Assembly (NCBI RefSeq): GCF_000317475.1
Contig: NC_019729.1
Location: 6,643,445 to 6,707,444 of the forward strand
Source: Oscillatoria nigro-viridis PCC 7112
GTDB lineage: Bacteria > Cyanobacteriota > Cyanobacteriia > Cyanobacteriales > Microcoleaceae
DNA length: 64,000 bases
Direction: 5' to 3'
Part shown: piece by piece, positions 18,017 through 26,916 of the stretch
Layout of the letters: each line of letters starts with the position of its first letter
Position numbering within the stretch: the stretch's first letter is position 1
Made by a program: the position numbers and the translations under genes
The notes under the pieces: generated by a model
Databases searched by the model: none
Told to the model about the DNA's origin: nothing
Seen by the model: the letters and a program-made list of their open reading frames with translations, nothing else

Positions 18017-18484
18017 GTTAAGGGCGATCGGGCAACGATCGGTATCTGTAGAATAACAAGTAATCTCTTTTCCGGTTACACCGGAATGATGTAGACGGTT
18101 GACGGTTGACAGTCAACCGCCAACCGTCAACGCCGTGAACTCGAATTTACTATTCCGATGCTAACGGATTTGATATAATTGCTTCAGCATCAAGAGTTTT
18201 AGTAGAAACCGGTGCTGACAGTAACTCATAGTTTTAGTGATTTAATCCTAAACGACGCTGAAATAATACAGCTTTATTGCTACCGACAGCGTTATTTAAA
18301 TTAAGAGCCTACTCTGTTAAGTTTCGAGGCTCGATAACCAGGTGGCTGACAATTTCTTTCAGCTTCATGTTTGGGTACCTAACAGTAATTTTAGTCCCTA
18401 ACATATTAGATATCTGCTTTGGGAACCCGATCGACTTTCAATTTTAGCTCTAACGTACAATAACTAATAACTAATAACCCACAA
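18017..18484. other. Intergenic region between converging genes
   Basis: It holds the second copy of the MITE-like element (18064-18176). The rest, about 18180-18484, is AT-rich with no supportable gene or RNA. Confidence 0.6.
18064..18176. repeat. MITE-like inverted-repeat element, copy 2
   Basis: It shares TTCCGGTTACAC, the GTTGACGGTTGAC hairpin and the tail ending CGGATTTGATAT with the copy at 6976-7100. The hairpin is shorter here. Confidence 0.7.
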
Positions 18485-21007
18485 CTACCACTGCGGATCG
18501 GAAGCCATCAAAGCAGTCGCAGCCTCGCTCGGTAACGGCTTAGCAAAAAAATAACCCTGACCGTATTCGCAGCCGATCGACCTCAACCTAGCTAATTGTG
18601 CCGCCGTCTCCACACCCTCAGCAATCACATCCATACCCAAAGCGTGAGCCAGCGCCACAATCGTCCGCACGATCGCCACATTCTCCCCCTCGCTTTCGAT
18701 CTCCATCCGCCCCACAAACGACTTATCAACCTTCAAAGTATCCGTAGGAAACCGGCTCAAATAACTCAGCGACGAATAACCCGTGCCAAAATCATCAATT
18801 CCCAACTTGACATTTAACGCTTTCATCTGCTTCAAAACCCCGATCGCCGACTCCACATCCTCCATCACCACACTCTCAGTAATCTCCAACTTCAAACTCT
18901 CGGCACTCAAACCCGTTGTTTCCAAAATCACCTGAATGCGATCGACCAAATCCGGCTGAGCAAACTGCTTCCCAGATAAATTTACACTCATAGTTAAAGC
19001 TCGATCGAAACCAAACATTTCCTCCCACAGCCGCAACTGCCGGCAAGCCTCCTCCAGCACCCACTCACCCAGCGGCACAATTGCCCCCGTTTCTTCAGCC
19101 ACCGGAATAAACTTCATCGGCGGAATCAAACCCCGCAGCGGGTGCTGCCAGCGTACCAAAGCCTCAAACCCAATAATCCTCCCGCTTGCCAAAGATACAA
19201 ACGGCTGGTAGTGCAGCAAAAACTCCTGACGCTTGAGGGCTATCCGCAAATCAGTTTCCAACTGCAACCTCTCCACCGCCAAAGCGTGCATCGAAGCATT
19301 AAACACCTGATACCTTCCCGTTCCCAAAGCCTTCGCCCGGTACATCGCCGTGTGGGCGTTCCGCAGCAAGTGTTCCGGCTGTTCCCTGACATTCGCAGCG
19401 GGTTCGCCCCCCAGGGCAATCCCGATGCTTGCCGTCACAAACACCTCCTGCCCGTTCAACTCAAAAGGCACAATTAGAGCTTGGTGAATTCGATCGGCCA
19501 AATCCACGGCACTGTCAACATCAACATTCCTCACCAAAATCGCAAAATCGTCGCCTCCCACCCGCGCCACAATATCCCCGGAGCCAATAATCGCCCTCAA
19601 CCGCACCACCACCGCCATCAGCAGTTCATCCCCCACCAAATGACCCAAAGAATCATTAATTACCTTAAACCTGTCTAAATCTAGAAACAGCACCGCAAAC
19701 AAATAGCTGCGCCGGCCCCTAGTATTGGCGATCGCCCGCCCCAGACAATCCACGAACAAATCCCGGTTGGGCAAACCCGTTAGAGAATCGTGAAAAGCAT
19801 CGTAAAGCTTCCTGTAAGCACTGACACCCACACCAGTCACCACCAAACCCAAAGTCGGCGACACTAACGGTACCCACCCACCCCCAGTAAAAATCCCGTA
19901 ACTAATCCCCAACAGTCCCATCAATCCCGCACCCCCAGCCAATCCCGCCCTCCCAGGATGCTGAATCCGCCAAGCCAAAACCCCGCCAACCATCGCCCAA
20001 GCACCGTTCCACAAAATTTCCGCCCATTCCGGCCACACCCAAAACAGCGATCGTCCATCCAAAACCGCACTCAATATTTGGCTGAGCATTTGCGCGTGCA
20101 GCAACACCCCCGGCATTTTCGGACTTTGCTTTTTAACCGGGCTGTAAGGCGTCAAAAACAAATCTCTAGTGCTCGGTGCCGTCGTCCCGATCAACACAAT
20201 CTTGTCCTTAACCCAGCTTGGTTCAATTTCTCCCTTCAATACCTGCGCGATACTGACTTGTCGCGGCACGTCCTTACCAGAACGGTATTTGAGCAGAATT
20301 TGGTAGCCTTTGGCGTCGAGATTTGCATAGCCGCCGCTGTCAGAAGTTAAAGGCACAAATTCTGCCTTTCCCCAGTTGATTTGGTGGGGATGAACAGGGC
20401 TATTTTTCTGCTGTACTCTGTCTTTGAGATACAGCAAAGCCACTTGCAAAGAAAACGATAAAGCAATCTTTTTGTCTGGTTGCGAGACTGAGAGCAAATT
20501 GCGGCGTACAACGCCATCAGGATCGAGCACGAAGTCGTTAAAACCAAGTCGATCGGGCGGTATCCCCGGAGGCGCAGGCACTCCCTGACTTTCTGAATCG
20601 CTCAATTTATAGATCGCCACCACATTCGGTGCTTTCAACTCGGCCAGCAATTCTTGGTGTCCCGGCGCTTGAGGCAAATCCCGGTACAAATCCAAACCGA
20701 TGACTTTTGGCCGATACTTTTGCAGTTTTGCCAACGTTTGAGCGATCGCACCGTCGGAAATCGGAAATCTCCCCAAAGCTTGAATATCGGCTTCAGAAAT
20801 TGCCACTACCAGCAGTCGCGGATCGGGGCCGGAATCTGGCTGCAAGCGCACTAACGAGTCAAAACTCCCCAATTCCCAGCTTTGCAGGCCTCCCAACTGC
20901 CGCACTCCAATATTCAGCAGCGTTACAGTCGCGCCCACAAGCATTGCAGGCAAAATCCTGACCCGTCGGTTTTGAGAACTCAGGTTCAGGCCAGTTGCCA
21001 CAGACAT
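18485..21007 (-). CDS. CHASE2-GGDEF-EAL cyclic-di-GMP signalling protein
   Basis: I chose ATG 21007 (MSVATGLNLSS); 24 further open codons lie upstream. Layout: N-terminal helix; CHASE2 sensor (LQSWELGSFDSLVRLQPD, VVAISEADIQALGRFP, VIGLDLYRDLP, IVLIGTTAPSTRDLFLTPYS); membrane helices (WNGAWAMVGGVLAWRI and GWVPLVSPTLGLVVTGVGVS); GGDEF domain (HDSLTGLPNRDLF, RVGGDDFAILV); EAL domain (GFEALVRWQHP, SVNLSGKQF, LEITESVV, DDFGTGYSSLSYL, KVDKSFV, AEGVETAAQ). The EAL catalytic set looks intact. The cyclase site reads GGDDF rather than GG(D/E)EF. It is probably a membrane receptor that makes or breaks c-di-GMP; which activity prevails is uncertain. Confidence 0.92.
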   Translation of the reverse strand: MSVATGLNLSSQNRRVRILPAMLVGATVTLLNIGVRQLGGLQSWELGSFDSLVRLQPDSGPDPRLLVVAISEADIQALGRFPISDGAIAQTLAKLQKYRPKVIGLDLYRDLPQAPGHQELLAELKAPNVVAIYKLSDSESQGVPAPPGIPPDRLGFNDFVLDPDGVVRRNLLSVSQPDKKIALSFSLQVALLYLKDRVQQKNSPVHPHQINWGKAEFVPLTSDSGGYANLDAKGYQILLKYRSGKDVPRQVSIAQVLKGEIEPSWVKDKIVLIGTTAPSTRDLFLTPYSPVKKQSPKMPGVLLHAQMLSQILSAVLDGRSLFWVWPEWAEILWNGAWAMVGGVLAWRIQHPGRAGLAGGAGLMGLLGISYGIFTGGGWVPLVSPTLGLVVTGVGVSAYRKLYDAFHDSLTGLPNRDLFVDCLGRAIANTRGRRSYLFAVLFLDLDRFKVINDSLGHLVGDELLMAVVVRLRAIIGSGDIVARVGGDDFAILVRNVDVDSAVDLADRIHQALIVPFELNGQEVFVTASIGIALGGEPAANVREQPEHLLRNAHTAMYRAKALGTGRYQVFNASMHALAVERLQLETDLRIALKRQEFLLHYQPFVSLASGRIIGFEALVRWQHPLRGLIPPMKFIPVAEETGAIVPLGEWVLEEACRQLRLWEEMFGFDRALTMSVNLSGKQFAQPDLVDRIQVILETTGLSAESLKLEITESVVMEDVESAIGVLKQMKALNVKLGIDDFGTGYSSLSYLSRFPTDTLKVDKSFVGRMEIESEGENVAIVRTIVALAHALGMDVIAEGVETAAQLARLRSIGCEYGQGYFFAKPLPSEAATALMASDPQW

Positions 21008-21309
21008 GACATATCGAAGATTTCGAGAGAATTTGGCAGTCACAGAAAAAATATGTCGGTGCAAATTAGCTTTGCACAAGTCTGTTCTTACAGAATTGAG
21101 CTTAATATGAGATTGAATGTAATTTTTTCAGAACTTGTGCCGCAACCGAGTTTCTTTAAGCTAATTACTCGATTTGGTAAAGTATTTCTGGAATGGGAAC
21201 CGGGTTTTTGAAGATTTGCCGACAAATCCTGTCTTTCATTCCTTGTTTCCCCAAATTCGCACAAGCGTTAAAATTTAGTCGATCGAACTTTCAGGATATT
21301 TTTGAGATT

Positions 21310-22137
21310 ATGGCGAATCAACTTCCGATTCCGGTGATTGTTAACGGTGCTGCGGGCAAAATGGGCCGCGAAGTAATTAAGGCGATCGCCCGTGCTAGTG
21401 ACATGACCTTATTTGGGGCTGTAGACCGCTCCCCTGAGTGCCTCAACGCCGATGCCGGGGAATTAGCCGGATGCGGCCCGTTAGAAGTTCCCATCACGGA
21501 CGACTTGCAAGGAATGCTGGTATTAGCAGCCCAAGAAAAGCAGTTAGGGGTGATGGTAGATTTTACGCACCCTTCGTCTGTTTATGAAAACGTGCGATCG
21601 GCTATAGCTTACGGCATTCGCCCGGTAGTCGGCACTACTGGCTTGAGTAGCGAGCAAATTCAAGAATTAGCTGAATTTGCTGATAAAGCGAGCATCGGGT
21701 GTTTGATCGTACCCAATTTCTCGATCGGCATGGTTTTGCTCCAACAAGCCGCCGTCACGGCATCTCAGTATTTTGAACACGTAGAAATTATCGAGCTGCA
21801 CCACAATCAAAAAGCCGATGCCCCCAGCGGTACGGCAATTCAAACTGCCCAGATGTTAGCAGAAATGGGAAAAACTTTCAATCCGCCAGAAGTTGAGGAA
21901 ACCGAAAAATTAGCCGGAGCTCGGGGTTCAGTGGCGGATGAAGGGATTCGCATTCACAGCATCCGTTTACCCGGTTTAATTGCCCACCAAGAGGTAATTT
22001 TTGGCGGCGCCGGTCAAGTGTATACTTTACGACACGATACGAGCGATCGAGCTTGTTATATGCCCGGAGTCTTGCTGTCTATACGCAAAGTCCTTGAACT
22101 GCGATCGCTCGTTTACGGATTGGAAAAAATCTTGTAG
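21310..22137 (+). CDS. dapB: 4-hydroxy-tetrahydrodipicolinate reductase
   Basis: 275 aa from ATG 21310 (MANQLPIPVIVNGAAGKMG). An upstream in-frame start at 21193 adds residues not typical of the family. It reduces HTPA to tetrahydrodipicolinate in the diaminopimelate/lysine pathway. Seen: the Rossmann VNGAAGKMGREV; VMVDFTHPSS; VGTTGLS; APNFSIG-like VPNFSIGMVL; the catalytic HHNQKADAPSGTA (His pair and Lys); and SIRLPGLIAHQEVIFGG for substrate binding. Length is normal. A single gene, with no dapA or lysA beside it. Confidence 0.95.
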   Translation: MANQLPIPVIVNGAAGKMGREVIKAIARASDMTLFGAVDRSPECLNADAGELAGCGPLEVPITDDLQGMLVLAAQEKQLGVMVDFTHPSSVYENVRSAIAYGIRPVVGTTGLSSEQIQELAEFADKASIGCLIVPNFSIGMVLLQQAAVTASQYFEHVEIIELHHNQKADAPSGTAIQTAQMLAEMGKTFNPPEVEETEKLAGARGSVADEGIRIHSIRLPGLIAHQEVIFGGAGQVYTLRHDTSDRACYMPGVLLSIRKVLELRSLVYGLEKIL

Positions 22138-22190
22138 TCATTAGTCATCAGTCATCAGTCATCAGTCATCAGTCATTAGTCATTGGTAAT
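22135..22190. repeat. TCATCAG heptad array after dapB
   Basis: About seven tandem TCAT(C/T)AG heptamers immediately after the dapB stop codon. Confidence 0.7.
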
Positions 22191-22305
22191 GTGGAATTAA
22201 TCTGACTTCTAACTTCTGATTTTTGACTTAAACATCAATTCGTTAAATCTGTTAAACCCCTCAATATAATCCGCTTCCGAACAGACATCCGTTGCCGAAA
22301 TTCCT

Positions 22306-23022
22306 ATGCTACTTCCCTTAACCCGTGAAACCTTTCAAGAACTAATTCCTGCCGTCGCCACGGGAGCGCAATACAAATATATCTGGGGAAAACCGCCCGA
22401 TTTTTTGAGGCGAATGTTAATCTCAGCAGTCAGCGTAGTTTTCCTCCTGGTAGTTTACAACCTCGCCGGTTCCGATGTCGGGCCGCTAGTTTTAATCACC
22501 GGATTGATATCTGGTTTGTACTGGCTGTGGGGGCCAATTTTGTGGGCGAGTTTGCGGAATGCAGAATGCCGCAAATATCAATACTGCGGTTTTTGGCAAG
22601 GGCGAGTTTTGGATGTTTACATCACAGATGAAGTCACAAGTCAAGAAGAAACTGTCAATCAAAAAGGACAACTCGTAATAGTTGACAACCTAGAACCGCG
22701 CATCAACTTAGAAGTTGGCGACAAAACCGGATTTACTACTACACTTCGAGCTCCATTACGGAAAGATCACCAAGGAATTGTCCCCGGCCAAGCTGCTTTA
22801 ATGTTAATTATGTCAAATCAAGAAGATTTAGGCAGAATTGCCAAAGTTTCAGATATTTATATTCCCAGCCGTGACGTGTGGGTGAGCGACTATCCTTATT
22901 TACGCAGAGATTTGTTTGTCGAGATGAGCCAACAGATTAAAAAAGGTAGACAGAAAAAAAGAGAAAATAGCAGCAATCAAAGCAGAGACAGAAAAAGGAA
23001 CTTATCCCCCGATTACGATTAA
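22306..23022 (+). CDS. Conserved cyanobacterial membrane protein of unknown function
   Basis: 238 aa. An N-terminal conserved stretch (LTRETFQELIPAVATGAQYKYIWG) is followed by two membrane helices (LISAVSVVFLLVVYNLAG and VLITGLISGLYWLWGPILWA). A soluble region follows with a beta-rich part (GRVLDVYITDEVTSQEETVN...) and a basic tail (QIKKGRQKKRENSS). Similar proteins have been labelled phosphate ABC permease in databases, but no transporter motif is visible, so I do not use that name. I know of no function. The basic tail suggests contact with nucleic acid or lipid head groups, as inference only. Confidence 0.7.
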   Translation: MLLPLTRETFQELIPAVATGAQYKYIWGKPPDFLRRMLISAVSVVFLLVVYNLAGSDVGPLVLITGLISGLYWLWGPILWASLRNAECRKYQYCGFWQGRVLDVYITDEVTSQEETVNQKGQLVIVDNLEPRINLEVGDKTGFTTTLRAPLRKDHQGIVPGQAALMLIMSNQEDLGRIAKVSDIYIPSRDVWVSDYPYLRRDLFVEMSQQIKKGRQKKRENSSNQSRDRKRNLSPDYD

Positions 23023-23039
23023 TATCAAATGCGTTCGCA

Positions 23040-23320
23040 TCGGAAGTTGGGTTAGGGCGGGTTTTTGGGATGGTCGGTTTCCGGCGATGATTGTTGGTAA
23101 AACCCGCCCCTAGTAATTCAAATTTTGTAGGGGCGGGTTCACCAACTATATCTAACAATTATCAACCATCTAAATAAACCCGCCCCCACCCCACAAATAA
23201 CCCACATCAACCTAAAATTTGGCTCGAATGTTAAGATGTTGGTGATGATTATTGGTTGGGTTAGGGCGGGTTTTTGGGATGGTCGGTTTCCGGCGATGAT
23301 TGTTGGTGAACCCGCCCCTA
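23040..23320. repeat. Dispersed AGGGGCGGGTTCACCAAC / AACCCGCCC repeat cluster
   Basis: Two direct copies of GGTTAGGGCGGGTTTTTGGG followed by ATGGTCGGTTTCCGGCGATG lie at about 23051 and 23260, with a GTAGGGGCGGGTTCACCAAC segment between. Related segments occur at 13680 and 37331. The gap holds no gene. Confidence 0.75.
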
Positions 23321-23330
23321 CGAACCAATT

Positions 23331-26300
23331 TTAATTGCGGGTAGAAGGTCGAGTTTTCGGACGCCAGAAAAATTCAGACAGCTTCATTTTTGGTTGACCT
23401 AGCCGTTTTCGCCACGCTTCCATATAAGTGTAAAATACCGGAGTAAGATACAGCGTTAAAACTTGCGAAAACAGCAATCCACCGACGATCGCAATTCCCA
23501 ACGGACGGCGCGATTCGGAACCGCTACCAACTCCCAGGGCGATCGGCAAAGTTCCAATTAAAGCCGCCATCGTTGTCATCATAATCGGACGGAAACGCAC
23601 GATGCAGGCTTCGTAGATGGCCTCAAACGCGCTTCTGCCTTCTTGGCGCTGTTTCTCGATCGCAAAATCTACCAGCATGATACCGTTTTTCTTGACAATT
23701 CCCACCAGCAAAATAATCCCGATAAACGAATAGAGATTGAGTTCAACCTGAAAGATTACCAGCGTTAACAGTGCACCAAATCCGGCTGACGGCAAACCTG
23801 ACAAAATTGTCAGCGGGTGAATGAAATCCTCGTACAAAATGCCGAGAATTAAATAAATCACCAGAATAGAAACCAGCAACAACCAACCTAGATCGTTAAA
23901 AGATTGGTTGAATACCTGTGCTGCACCTTGGAAACTTGTTGTCACTGACGGCGGCAAAACATCCTTTGCAACTTTCTCGATAGCTGCGGTTGCTTGACTC
24001 AGCGATGTACCTGGGAGAGTGTCAAAGGAGATTGTAGCAGAGGGCAATCCGCTTAGGTGATTGACGGTTAGCGGCCCGACTGTTTGGGTGACATTTGCGA
24101 TCGCGCTTAGCGATATCATTTGTCCGGTGTTCGATCGCACGTAAAGCATCGACAAAGCACTCGGATCGCGCTGAAACTCAGGCTTGAGCTCTAACACAAC
24201 CGTAAATTGATTGTTCGGGGTATAAATCGTGGAAACCTGTCCTGAACCGTAAGCTGCGCTGAGGGTTTTTTGCACTTGTTGAGCACTAACTCCGACTGTT
24301 GCGGCTTTGTCGCGATCGACTTTAACTTGAAGCTGAGGCGTGCTCAGTTGCAAATCGCTATCCACACCGCGCAATCCCCGTAGCGTTTTGATTTTAGCTA
24401 ACAATTCCGGCACCGCTTGACGCAGCGCTTGCAAGTCTAAACTTTGCACCGTAAACTGATATTGTGAATTCGTTTGTTGACCGCCGATCGGAATCGCAGC
24501 AGGAGAGCGTATAAAAGCTTGAATGCCGGGAATTCCGCGCAATTTAGGAGTGAGTTGTTGGATGATTTCGTCGGCACTGAGGCGGCGCTGCGATCGCGGT
24601 TTGAGCCTAATTGTAATGCGTCCGTTGTTCGCGGATGCGTTCGGGCCGCTCGCACCTACGGTTGAGTTCAACGCTGCGATGTTTGGATTTTTCCGAATAA
24701 TATCAACGACTTTTTGTTGGTGAAGCAGCATATCTTCAAACGAAATATCTTGCGCTCCTTTTGTGTTAACCATCAGTTGTCCGGTGTCTTCAGTCGGAAT
24801 AAAGCCTTTCGGAACCAGAACGAACAGATAAGCCGTCAATACCAGCAGAATTACAGAAACAATCAGTGTCACGAAACGGTATTTCAAAACAGGTTTTAGC
24901 GTCCATTCATATCCTTGGAGTAGCAGCTCGAATCCCCGCTCTGAGAGGTGGTAGAAGCGGTTTTTTGGGTGTTGGTGGGACGATTTGAGAAATCGACTGC
25001 ACAACATCGGCGTGAGGCTCAGAGACACAAATCCAGACACCAAAATTGCGACAGAAATTGTCACAGCAAATTCGTGGAATAACCGACCGATCAACCCGCC
25101 CATAAACATGATGGGAATAAATACGGCGACCAATGAAAGCGTCATTGAAATAATGGTAAAACCAATTTCTCTCGACCCTTTTAATGCTGCTTCTAGCGGT
25201 GCTTCTCCCATTTCTTGATGGCGGACAATATTTTCGAGAACCACGATCGCATCATCCACCACAAACCCCACTGAAAGCGTCAGCGCCATCAGAGACAGGT
25301 TATCTAACGAGTATCCCAACTGATACATCACCGCAAACGTACCGATAATCGCTACAGGCAAAGCTAAACTCGGAATTAACGTCGCTGTGAGGTTCCGCAA
25401 AAATAGAAAAATTACTAAGACAACCAGACACACCGACAAAACTAAGGAGAACTTCACATCATCTACAGAAGCCCGAATTGATTGAGAGCGATCGTACATA
25501 ATTCCCATTTCAATCGATTGGGGAATTTGTTGTTTGAGTGCAGGTAACATTTGCACGATCGCATCGACAATTTCGACAGTATTGGCATCCGGTTGAGGCT
25601 GGACGGCTAGCAAAATTGCCGGTTGATTTGTAACATTTTTATCGCTGTATAAATTCAAAACTTTGTTGTTCTGCACGTCGTCAATCACGTTTCCTAAATC
25701 TTGCAGCCGCACTGCTGCGCCATTTTTGTAAGCAACGATCAGCGATCGATATTCTGCAGCACGGTTCAATTGACCGTTTACCTGAATTAAATAGCTTTTG
25801 TTATCACCAGAAAGGCTTCCGGTTGGCAAGTTGACATTTCCTTGCGTAACTGCGGTTCTAACTTGATCTAATCCGATTCCCCTGGAGGTCAATTCTCGCG
25901 GATCGAGTTGAATTCTCACTGCATATTGTTTCTGCCCGTAAACCTGCACTTGCGCCACGCCGTCGATCGCTGAGATGGGTTGTGCGATCGTCACTTCTGC
26001 GGCTTCATCCACTTCTGCAATTGGCAGGGTTTTGGAGTACAAATAAAGGTATAGAACCGGCGCAACTGAAGGGTTAACTTTCCGGTAGGTAGGCGGTTTG
26101 GGCATTCCCGATGGCAATGAACCTGCGGCGGCGGCGATCGCAGCTTGTACGTCTTTAGCAGCAGAATTCACACTGCGGCTGAAGTCGAATTGTAGGGAAA
26201 TGTTGGCGCTACCGGTGGAACTGGTGGAGTTAAACGAATTGAGGCCAGCTATTTCAGTGAACTGTCTTTCTAGCGGCGCGGCGACTGAGGATGACATTGT

Positions 26301-26471
26301 TTCGGGGGTGGCACCGGGTAAGCTAGCAGAGACACTCACAAAGGGATATTCAACGTGAGGTAAGGCGCTAATTGGTAGCAGAAAATAACTCATCAAACCG
26401 AAAATTAGAATGCCGGTGGTAACTAGGGTAGTCATCACGGGGCGGCGGATAAAGATTTCTGATAGGTTCAT
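23331..26471 (-). CDS. RND (HAE-1 type) efflux pump subunit, second of a tandem pair
   Basis: 1046 aa, full length for AcrB/MdtB-like pumps that export drugs or lipids from the inner membrane and periplasm using the proton gradient. Seen: the N-terminal MNLSEIFIRRPVMTTLVTTGILIFG, the porter domain, TM4 GFVVDDAIVVLENIVRH with the proton-relay Asp pair, FLFLRNLTATLIPSLALP, and C-terminal KKNGIMLVDFAIE and IMMTTMAALIGTLPIALGVGSGSE. It is 45-60% alike by eye to the pump upstream, as in MdtB/MdtC heteromeric pairs. Order of transcription: adaptor, first pump, this pump. No TolC gene is in the window. Confidence 0.94.
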   Translation of the reverse strand: MNLSEIFIRRPVMTTLVTTGILIFGLMSYFLLPISALPHVEYPFVSVSASLPGATPETMSSSVAAPLERQFTEIAGLNSFNSTSSTGSANISLQFDFSRSVNSAAKDVQAAIAAAAGSLPSGMPKPPTYRKVNPSVAPVLYLYLYSKTLPIAEVDEAAEVTIAQPISAIDGVAQVQVYGQKQYAVRIQLDPRELTSRGIGLDQVRTAVTQGNVNLPTGSLSGDNKSYLIQVNGQLNRAAEYRSLIVAYKNGAAVRLQDLGNVIDDVQNNKVLNLYSDKNVTNQPAILLAVQPQPDANTVEIVDAIVQMLPALKQQIPQSIEMGIMYDRSQSIRASVDDVKFSLVLSVCLVVLVIFLFLRNLTATLIPSLALPVAIIGTFAVMYQLGYSLDNLSLMALTLSVGFVVDDAIVVLENIVRHQEMGEAPLEAALKGSREIGFTIISMTLSLVAVFIPIMFMGGLIGRLFHEFAVTISVAILVSGFVSLSLTPMLCSRFLKSSHQHPKNRFYHLSERGFELLLQGYEWTLKPVLKYRFVTLIVSVILLVLTAYLFVLVPKGFIPTEDTGQLMVNTKGAQDISFEDMLLHQQKVVDIIRKNPNIAALNSTVGASGPNASANNGRITIRLKPRSQRRLSADEIIQQLTPKLRGIPGIQAFIRSPAAIPIGGQQTNSQYQFTVQSLDLQALRQAVPELLAKIKTLRGLRGVDSDLQLSTPQLQVKVDRDKAATVGVSAQQVQKTLSAAYGSGQVSTIYTPNNQFTVVLELKPEFQRDPSALSMLYVRSNTGQMISLSAIANVTQTVGPLTVNHLSGLPSATISFDTLPGTSLSQATAAIEKVAKDVLPPSVTTSFQGAAQVFNQSFNDLGWLLLVSILVIYLILGILYEDFIHPLTILSGLPSAGFGALLTLVIFQVELNLYSFIGIILLVGIVKKNGIMLVDFAIEKQRQEGRSAFEAIYEACIVRFRPIMMTTMAALIGTLPIALGVGSGSESRRPLGIAIVGGLLFSQVLTLYLTPVFYTYMEAWRKRLGQPKMKLSEFFWRPKTRPSTRN

Positions 26472-26916
26472 AAAACTTGGTTGGTAGTGAGATGTCGAAC
26501 CATGAGGACACGGCAGTGCTCAAGGCGTGTCAACTTAAGGGGTTAGTCCGCTAGTCCGCTAGTCCGCCAGGGGTTGAAACCCCTGTCTAATAGCTAAAGT
26601 CCTCTGAAGAGGACTAATGAGTTTAAAATTTTTCTTCTCAGTCCTCATAGCGAGGACTTTAGCTTTGAGGCAGGGGTTTCAACCCCTGCCGGACTGCGGG
26701 TCTGACAAGTTGACAGCTATGGGCATGGTGCGGTGTCCTCCTCGTGAGGATAATCGATTATTTTGGGGTAAGAAAACGGCATTTCCCTGTCCAGAGTTAC
26801 GATTGTTTTGGGGTAGGGAAACGGCATTGCCGTGTCCTTTTCGTGAGGATAATCGATTATTTTGGGGTAAGAAAACGGCATTGCCGTGTCCTATTAAAAC
26901 GACTGTTTTACCGTCC
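26472..26916. repeat. Repeat-rich gap between the two RND genes
   Basis: A 99-bp spaced direct repeat (CGTGAGGATAATCGATTATT followed by TTGGGGTAAGAAAACGG) starts at 26743 and 26842, with a diverged copy between. An inverted repeat pairs CCAGGGGTTGAAACCCCTG (about 26567) with CAGGGGTTTCAACCCCTG (about 26676). No gene. The gap separates two genes that should be co-transcribed. Confidence 0.75.

Noticed and set aside
22306..23022. Phosphate ABC transporter permease
   Set aside because: Only two membrane helices and no permease EAA motif; the name seems a carried-over mislabel.
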